Below, piece after piece: positions 58,975 to 64,000 of a stretch of DNA of 64,000 bases. A program made the translations under genes and the position numbers. Positions within the stretch are counted from its first letter, which is position 1; every line of letters starts with the position of its first letter. The notes beneath the pieces are model-generated. The model did not search any database and was not told where the DNA came from. It saw nothing but the letters and a program-made list of their open reading frames with translations. This DNA comes from Verrucomicrobiales bacterium (lineage in GTDB: Bacteria > Verrucomicrobiota > Verrucomicrobiia > Verrucomicrobiales > DEV007), in the NCBI GenBank assembly GCA_002698785.1, contig PAAG01000024.1, forward strand, positions 1 to 64,000, written 5' to 3'.

Positions 58975-58996
58975 ATCGTCCAATTTATTGGACGAT
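58975..58996. repeat. 10-bp perfect inverted repeat after rng
   Basis: ATCGTCCAAT and ATTGGACGAT are separated by TT. It lies 83 bases past the rng stop and 43 bases before the next ATG; no T run follows. It may be an operator for the downstream gene or a transcript-end hairpin. Confidence 0.45.
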
Positions 58997-59039
58997 TCGA
59001 TGATGGTCGTATCGTTCAGAATCTTCACCCCTGACAGCC

Positions 59040-59807
59040 ATGAATCGCTCTTCCCTGCCCTGGACATGTTTTCCGGCACTCGTTCTTCTCTTTTTCTTTA
59101 TCCCGTGTGAGGAGGCGCTGTCCCAACTGCGTCGCCCAGGCATAGTAACGATCAAGCGAGAAGATCGATCGCAGAGTAACCTGGTGAAGGAAGATGGGGC
59201 CATCTACCTCGAAGAGATGCTTTCCAAAGAGGTGCCTGTCCGCATCTCTCTGGCAGCACCAACTTACTCCACGCTGAATGCTGATCGTTTTCTCGGTAAC
59301 ATGCTGCCCAATCAGAACGCAGTGCTACTCGCCGTTAGCGACAAGGCCTATCGAGTTCGCGGAAAGGCCAAGCAAGGACAGATCGCCGGCTGGATCACTA
59401 AGGGTGCCGTTGAGGGACTCGCTCCGGAATTTGAGAGCAATCTGCGTAAGTGCTACGAGCGCTTTATGATCGTGAAGGACCTGATTGAGAAGAATCAGGT
59501 CGCACTAGGAATGACGGTCGATGAAGTTATGGCCTCGATCGGCCCTCCGGATAAGCGCGGTTCCAAGATCACCAAAGACGGACGCACGGATTCGCTCGAG
59601 TATATTTCCTACAAACGGGTGCCACAGACCGTGACGGTCAATGATCCGTATGGTCGACCTGTCCAAACAACACAATATGTTGAGGTGGAATCCGGTCGTG
59701 TAATCATCGATTTTGTGGACAACACGGTAACATCCATTGAGGAAACGGAAGGTGTCGACCTCGGCAATGGTGTCGGGTCTGTTCCACCACCGGTTTTTTT
59801 CTACTAA
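59040..59807 (+). CDS. Exported protein with a BamE/SmpA-like domain
   Basis: A 255-residue exported protein with a signal peptide (1-26). The centre (50-125) resembles an SH3-like fold (VRISLAAPTYSTLNADR ... GQIAGWITKG), and residues about 155-240 match the SmpA/OmlA/BamE-type alpha-beta fold: GMTVDEVMASIGPPDKRG followed by a beta-sheet ending VIIDFVDNTVTSIEE. The true BamE is a lipoprotein, and no lipobox is seen, so it is not a direct BamE orthologue. Its job is unknown. Confidence 0.68.
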   Translation: MNRSSLPWTCFPALVLLFFFIPCEEALSQLRRPGIVTIKREDRSQSNLVKEDGAIYLEEMLSKEVPVRISLAAPTYSTLNADRFLGNMLPNQNAVLLAVSDKAYRVRGKAKQGQIAGWITKGAVEGLAPEFESNLRKCYERFMIVKDLIEKNQVALGMTVDEVMASIGPPDKRGSKITKDGRTDSLEYISYKRVPQTVTVNDPYGRPVQTTQYVEVESGRVIIDFVDNTVTSIEETEGVDLGNGVGSVPPPVFFY

Positions 59808-59989
59808 ATCCCGGTTCCAAGGACTGCTGGGGCCCATTCCCTCGTCGAAACGAGACAAAAGATCGATTCGTTCGTAACGTGCTTTGACAAGACGTTGTAG
59901 ACGCGTCTCATTGCTAAATGCAATGACACATTCCATGTCAGGAAACTGCTGGAATGGCGTCGAAACACAAAAACCAACTGATTTACAAT

Positions 59990-60616
59990 ATGGCCTACGA
60001 ACTACCTGACTTACCCTACGCTTTTGACGCACTTGAGCCTCACATCGACGCTAAGACGATGGAGATCCACCACGACAAGCACCATGCCGCCTACGTTTCC
60101 AAGGTGAATGATGCTATCGCTGGCACCGAACTTGAGTCCAAGTCTATCGATGAGCTGATCGCCGACCTCGGTTCCGTTCCCGACAACATCAAAGGAGCGG
60201 TTCGCAACAACGGTGGCGGGCACGCAAATCACTCCCTTTTCTGGAAAGTGCTTGGACCCAACGGCGGAGGAGCACCCAGCGGTGACCTTGCGGCTGCTAT
60301 CGACAGCGCGTTCGGATCTTTTGACAGCTTCAAAGAAGCGTTTGCCAACGCAGGTGCGACGCGCTTCGGCTCTGGTTGGGCCTGGCTGGTTGTGAAAAGC
60401 GACGGGACTCTCGCTGTAACCAGCACTCCGAATCAGGACAACCCTACCATGGGCGCTGCAGCGGACTGTTGTGGGAGCACGCCTATCCTCGGCTTGGATG
60501 TGTGGGAGCACGCATACTACCTCAATTACCAAAACAGACGCCCCGATTACATTTCCGCTTTCTGGAATGTAGTGAACTGGGATGCTGTTGCTGAACTTTT
60601 TGCGGCTGCGAAGTAA
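59990..60616 (+). CDS. sodA: Superoxide dismutase, Mn-type
   Basis: A 208-residue cytoplasmic enzyme that dismutates superoxide. Metal ligands are His27 (MEIHHDKHH), His80 ([11 protein letters not shown]), Asp169 and His173 ([21 protein letters not shown]). The Gly-rich GGGH site and Gln148 in NQDNP favour Mn over Fe by the usual rules. An 11-residue stretch [11 protein letters not shown] between them contains a Cys pair and is unusual. The ATG at 59990 is preferred over one 12 codons upstream. A TTGACA at 59884 could be its -35, but no matching -10 stands at 17 bases. A strong terminator follows. Confidence 0.95.
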   Translation: MAYELPDLPYAFDALEPHIDAKTMEIHHDKHHAAYVSKVNDAIAGTELESKSIDELIADLGSVPDNIKGAVRNNGGGHANHSLFWKVLGPNGGGAPSGDLAAAIDSAFGSFDSFKEAFANAGATRFGSGWAWLVVKSDGTLAVTSTPNQDNPTMGAAADCCGSTPILGLDVWEHAYYLNYQNRRPDYISAFWNVVNWDAVAELFAAAK

Positions 60617-60650
60617 TCGGTCGCTCCGAGCAACAATTCACAACGTATAC

Positions 60651-60684
60651 AAGGGGTGGGCCGTATCGGCTCACCCCTTTTTTT
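60651..60684 (+). terminator. Rho-independent terminator of sodA
   Basis: AAGGGGTGGGCCG pairs with CGGCTCACCCCTT around TAT, with one G:U, and runs into T7. It stands 34 bases after the sodA stop and separates it from the nrd operon. Confidence 0.92.
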
Positions 60685-60834
60685 GGCCTGTTTTCCAAGA
60701 TTCTGGATCAGTTTTGAAACTTGTCTGAAAAGTAAAGAATTCTTAGCATTTGATTGCTGGTATTGGCAGAAAAATCGCTTTGCTCGGATTTTGGCCAAAA
60801 AAAATGAACAAACTCTCTAAATTCGCTTGAACCA
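60685..60834. other. Intergenic region upstream of the NrdR boxes
   Basis: Part of the 432-base gap between sodA and nrdB. It has a 12-base direct repeat TGTTTTCCAAGA at 60689-60700 and again at 60879-60890. No gene is seen. Confidence 0.4.
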
Positions 60835-60881
60835 CCACTATATATTGTGCATTTTTAACCTAGGCCAACAAGATATGGTGT
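60835..60881 (+). promoter_or_regulatory. Two NrdR boxes upstream of nrdB-nrdA
   Basis: CCACTATATATTGTGC (60835-60850) and CAACAAGATATGGTGT (60866-60881) match the NrdR box pattern (ACAC-A/T-AT-ATAT-A/T-GTGT type) well; the first matches nearly throughout, the second at about 13 of 16 positions. Their starts are 31 bases apart, the phase (three helical turns) that NrdR tandem boxes normally show. They lie 168-214 bases before the nrdB ATG. NrdR represses RNR genes when dATP is high. The nrdR gene is not in the window. Confidence 0.75.
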
Positions 60882-61048
60882 TTTCCAAGAATCTTGGTGA
60901 CCTCATGAATCGCCTCGTTCCGCAGCATTTTCCCTCATATATCGGTGTATCCTACCTTGGGAAGGTCTGAAAATTAGGAAGTTCATGATACTTAGAGAAA
61001 TCTAAATTTATCCCCTACATCCACGAACTAAACCAATCCTCACCTCCC

Positions 61049-62131
61049 ATGGAAAAAACATTCAAAATCGGTGATCGCACTTTTGTCCTCGATCAGGATA
61101 AAGCCGAGGAAGCTTATGCTGCAAAGAAGATCATCAATGGTCGCAAGACGGAAGCGTTCAACCTGCTCCCCCTCAAATATCAGTGGGCGTATGAACTCTA
61201 CCGGACGATGAAAGCCAACCACTGGGAGCCAGAGGATATCCAGATGCAGAAGGATATCGAGCAGTGGCAGGGATCCGAGCTGTCTGACAGCGAGCGCTGG
61301 ATCATCCGTATGGGCATCGGCTATTTTTCCGCAGCTGAGGGTATCGTGGGCGACAATATCATCCACGTCGTTCGCGAACTCGTTACCGCTCCGGAATTGA
61401 AGCTGGTCCTGGGCCGTCACGCTCACGAAGAGAACATTCACGCTGACAGTCTTCTTTACATGATCAGCAGCCTCGGGATCAACCCGCACGAGTGCGAAGC
61501 GATGTTCGAACAGATTCCGACAATCAAGAGGAAGAACGAATTCGTTACTCGCACCTCACATGACCTCCGTCGCGACGTGGATCTGACTGATCCAGCAAAC
61601 AAGAAGAAACTTGCCCGCAACATCTTTGTCTTCGGACAGTGCATGGAAGGAACCCAGTTCTATGGACTCTTTGGAATGATCCTGAGTCTGTATCGCCAGA
61701 ACAAGTTCCCTGGTATCGGGCAGATGTTCCGATACACGCTGCGCGACGAGTCGAATCACATCGAAGTTTTCCGCAATCTTTTCATGGATCTCATCAGTGA
61801 GAACATGGAAATCTGGACTCCTGAGTTCAAAGAAGAGCTGGTCGACACCATGAAAGAGGCAATTGCCTTGGAAAAAGATTTCATCCGCGACTGCCTCCCA
61901 ATCAGTTCCGTAGGATTGAATGCCGAAGAGTTCTGTCAGTACATTGACTTCATTGCCGACCGCCGTCTTGAAGGTGTCGGACTGAAGCAACTGAACCCAG
62001 GTGTCAAAAACCCATTTCCATGGCTCGCAGAGACCATGGACATCAAGAAGGAAGCCAATTTCTTCGAACAGCGCGTCACTGAATACCAAAAGGCATCTGC
62101 CCTTCTTCACTCCAGTGATGACGATCTTTAA
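61049..62131 (+). CDS. nrdB: Ribonucleotide reductase beta subunit, class Ic (Mn/Fe) type
   Basis: A 360-residue R2 protein that supplies the oxidising equivalent for deoxyribonucleotide synthesis. The dinuclear-site ligands are Glu97, Glu128, His131, Glu200, Glu234 and His237. The radical Tyr of class Ia (E. coli Tyr122) is Leu135 (HADSLLY), and the first ligand is Glu97 rather than Asp, both marks of class Ic enzymes such as Chlamydia trachomatis R2. Trp59 and Tyr229 match the electron path residues Trp51 and Tyr222 there, and Tyr137 matches Tyr129. It precedes nrdA. Spacing 97-128-131-135 equals Chlamydia 89-120-123-127. Confidence 0.95.
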   Translation: MEKTFKIGDRTFVLDQDKAEEAYAAKKIINGRKTEAFNLLPLKYQWAYELYRTMKANHWEPEDIQMQKDIEQWQGSELSDSERWIIRMGIGYFSAAEGIVGDNIIHVVRELVTAPELKLVLGRHAHEENIHADSLLYMISSLGINPHECEAMFEQIPTIKRKNEFVTRTSHDLRRDVDLTDPANKKKLARNIFVFGQCMEGTQFYGLFGMILSLYRQNKFPGIGQMFRYTLRDESNHIEVFRNLFMDLISENMEIWTPEFKEELVDTMKEAIALEKDFIRDCLPISSVGLNAEEFCQYIDFIADRRLEGVGLKQLNPGVKNPFPWLAETMDIKKEANFFEQRVTEYQKASALLHSSDDDL

Positions 62132-62226
62132 TTCCTAAATTTCCGGCAGCCACTCCAAGTGATGTGGTTGCCGTCTTCTCCCACCATCCCATCCCGTTTC
62201 GCAACCCATCCATCCCTATCCACCGC

Positions 62227-64000
62227 ATGATTACCAGAAACTTCATTGAGCAAGACATGGAACTCCAGCGCTGTGCCGCCACACCGCAGGAGATGAAACC
62301 CCGTTTTAACTGGAGCGACGTAGCTCCTGAGCCGGACGTCCCGACTCCACGAATTCTGGTCCAGGCCGGTGAAGAACAGACTGACCTCAGTGTCGCAAAG
62401 ATCGCCGAGACTGTCGGCAAGGCAGTCACTGACCTCGCTCTTTCTCGCAAGCAGGACGATATCTTCAACGAAAAGAACCAGAAACTCGTCGCCAACATCG
62501 TGAAAGCGGTCGCGGAAATACTGACACAGACGATTTCGTCAGAAGACAGCGACGGCCCCGTCTTGATGACGGCCCAAGAATTGACCGCCATCATCGAGCA
62601 GGCATTGGTGAAACAAAATGCTCACGATGTTGCGAAGAGTTTGCTCATTGGTCGTAAGGAAGCCTATGCAAAGCTCTACACAGCAAGCGGTGAAACGGAG
62701 AAACCTCTCTGTCGAGTGATTCGCCGAAGCGGTGAGGTAGTGGCCTGGAATCCAAACAAGATCGAAGTCGCCGTGCGGAGCGCCTTTCTTTCTCTTGGAA
62801 TGGATTCATCTCCAGCCAAGGAACTTTCCAAAGCCCTGACGGAGCGAATCGCCCGCAGCGGTCAGGAATTCATTCGCATCGAAGATCTTCAGGATCGGGT
62901 GCAGGAAGAGTTGATGCGTCAGGGACATTTCAAAGTTGCCGAGGCATACATTCTCTATCGTGCGCATCGCGCGAACAACCGCCTGCACGAAGATGTGGAG
63001 CCCGAGCTACTCGACGAATCTTCTCAGGAGTCGATGATCGTAGTGAATCGCGCCGATGGTTCCAGCGACCTCTGGGATGGACTCGACCTCCGCAGACGAA
63101 TCGACTTCGCGATGACAGGGCTGGACCTCTGTCTGACTCAGGATGAGATCGAACACGAGTTACGCCGGGCTTTCTTTAACGAAATGTCCGAATCGGACCT
63201 GAAAAAGACCGTTATTCTCAACGCAAAGAGCCTTATCGAGAGGGATGGAGATTTCGCCAAATTTGCCGGCCGAATCCTCCTGACATACATCTACGAAGAG
63301 GTTCTCGGATGGGACATTGTGCGTGACGGTGTTTCAGCGCTGGCAGAATTTCACCGTCGTGCGTTCAAAGCGAATCTGGTTCGCGGAACCGAGATCGAGC
63401 GTATCTCTCCTCGCCTGCTCGAATATAATCTGGACCGCCTCGCTGATGCATTGAATCCCACAGCCGATCTGGACTTCGACTATCTCGGTATTCAGACGCT
63501 CTATGATCGCTACCTGATCATCGACAAGACTGGTGGTAAGCATCGCCGCATTGAAACTCCTCAGCTTTTCTGGATGCGAGTTTCCATGGGCTTGATGATT
63601 GACGAGCCCGGAAATGCGGAAGACAAGATCATCGATCTTTACGGCCTCTACTCCAGTCGTCGATTCTGTTCATCCACACCTACGCTCTTCAATTCAGGCA
63701 CTCCACACAGCCAGCTGTCTTCCTGCTACCTTTACAAGGTCGACGACAGCATTGAGTCAATCATGCAGCGAGGTATCGCGGACAATGCTTACCTTTCCAA
63801 ATGGGCAGGTGGACTGGGTGGCTCCTGGACATCCGTTCGCGGAACTGGCAGTTACATCAAAGGAACAAATGGCGAAAGCCAGGGCGTGATCCCCTTCCTG
63901 AAACTCCACAACGACCAACTCGTTGCCGTTAACCAAGGTGGTAAGCGCCGTGGTTCCGGATGTGCTTATCTGGAGACTTGGCACAACGACATCTTCGACT
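62227..64000 (+). CDS. nrdA: Ribonucleotide reductase alpha subunit (partial, 3' end missing)
   Basis: Starts with the ATG at 62227 and runs off the right window edge after 591 codons. The N-terminal 150 residues contain a degenerate ATP-cone-like segment (TVGKAVTDLALSRKQDDIF ... DVAKSLLIGRKEAY). A canonical ATP-cone follows at about 162-250 (CRVIRRSGEVVAWNPNKIEV ... FKVAEAYILYRAHR). The catalytic barrel begins with SSTPTLFNSGTPHSQLSSCYL, where Cys500 is one of the redox-active pair, and continues to KWAGGLGGSW and GGKRRGSGCAYLETWHNDIF. The second redox Cys and the thiyl Cys lie beyond the window. It is 95 bases downstream of nrdB. Confidence 0.95.
   Translation, partial: MITRNFIEQDMELQRCAATPQEMKPRFNWSDVAPEPDVPTPRILVQAGEEQTDLSVAKIAETVGKAVTDLALSRKQDDIFNEKNQKLVANIVKAVAEILTQTISSEDSDGPVLMTAQELTAIIEQALVKQNAHDVAKSLLIGRKEAYAKLYTASGETEKPLCRVIRRSGEVVAWNPNKIEVAVRSAFLSLGMDSSPAKELSKALTERIARSGQEFIRIEDLQDRVQEELMRQGHFKVAEAYILYRAHRANNRLHEDVEPELLDESSQESMIVVNRADGSSDLWDGLDLRRRIDFAMTGLDLCLTQDEIEHELRRAFFNEMSESDLKKTVILNAKSLIERDGDFAKFAGRILLTYIYEEVLGWDIVRDGVSALAEFHRRAFKANLVRGTEIERISPRLLEYNLDRLADALNPTADLDFDYLGIQTLYDRYLIIDKTGGKHRRIETPQLFWMRVSMGLMIDEPGNAEDKIIDLYGLYSSRRFCSSTPTLFNSGTPHSQLSSCYLYKVDDSIESIMQRGIADNAYLSKWAGGLGGSWTSVRGTGSYIKGTNGESQGVIPFLKLHNDQLVAVNQGGKRRGSGCAYLETWHNDIFD

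Noticed and set aside
59884-59912. TTGACA as -35 of a sodA promoter
   Set aside because: The hexamer is perfect but the sequence 16-18 bases downstream is not a -10 hexamer.

Overview
The window reads as chromosomal DNA of a Gram-negative member of the PVC superphylum, most likely Verrucomicrobiota (class Opitutia or a close relative). The Gram-negative call rests on an envelope set of L,D-transpeptidase, YidC with a large periplasmic domain, MreBCD/PBP2 and a PstS lipoprotein. The PVC call is an inference from gene content: rpmH-rnpA-yidD-yidC-khpB, a Chlamydia-type class Ic ribonucleotide reductase, and HtrA-like protease paralogues. Apart from the rRNA, no taxon-specific sequence can be matched without a search. 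There is no phage, transposon, CRISPR array or clear pseudogene; nearly everything is vertical core genome with some lineage-specific families.

Layout. 1-4080: an rRNA operon on the minus strand (16S, tRNA-Ile, tRNA-Ala, 23S cut by the left edge). 4.7-13.3 kb: an L,D-transpeptidase, Nif3-like protein, secreted C39-like cysteine peptidase, YdcF-like protein, an AbiEii-like nucleotidyltransferase with a small partner, YchF, a zinc-ribbon rhomboid and a TRIC-like channel. 13.6-16.9 kb: an HtrA-type protease followed by a paralogue that has lost its catalytic residues. 17-20.5 kb: rpmH-rnpA-yidD-yidC-khpB. 20.6-23.2 kb: rpoZ and uvrB. 23.2-25.6 kb: two overlapping genes for membrane-anchored pentapeptide-repeat proteins. 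25.6-30.6 kb: CPBP protease, EF-P, an HExxH membrane protein and a TPR-gluzincin protein. 30.7-33.5 kb: scpA, scpB, pheA.

33.9-40.5 kb (minus strand): a methyltransferase-rich glycan cluster (SAM methyltransferase, two FkbM enzymes, a methyltransferase-glycosyltransferase fusion, a GT-C-like membrane protein, two paralogous small membrane proteins). 40.6-45.8 kb: ftsB-like gene, eno, a zinc-ribbon/DUF4190 protein, a DUF1015 protein and a haem-c protein. 45.9-50.1 kb (minus): an exported rhodanese and an arsR-pstSCAB operon. 50.2-52.2 kb: DUF151 nuclease, gamma-carbonic-anhydrase-like protein, HU and a YkgJ-type cysteine-cluster protein. 52.4-58.9 kb: mreB-mreC-mreD-mrdA-rng, the rod-shape operon with RNase G. 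59-64 kb: a BamE-like exported protein, Mn-type superoxide dismutase and nrdB-nrdA (nrdA runs off the right edge) behind two well-spaced NrdR boxes.

The most interesting points are: the NrdB radical site (Leu where Tyr is expected, with the Mn/Fe-type ligand set); the NrdR box pair; the ArsR regulator with a CC-x7-CC tail leading a phosphate-uptake operon; the protease/pseudoprotease pair; the coupled pentapeptide-repeat membrane pair; the methyltransferase-GT2 fusion; a terminator-like hairpin in the mreB leader; and a nested stem-loop in the 409-base gap after pheA.
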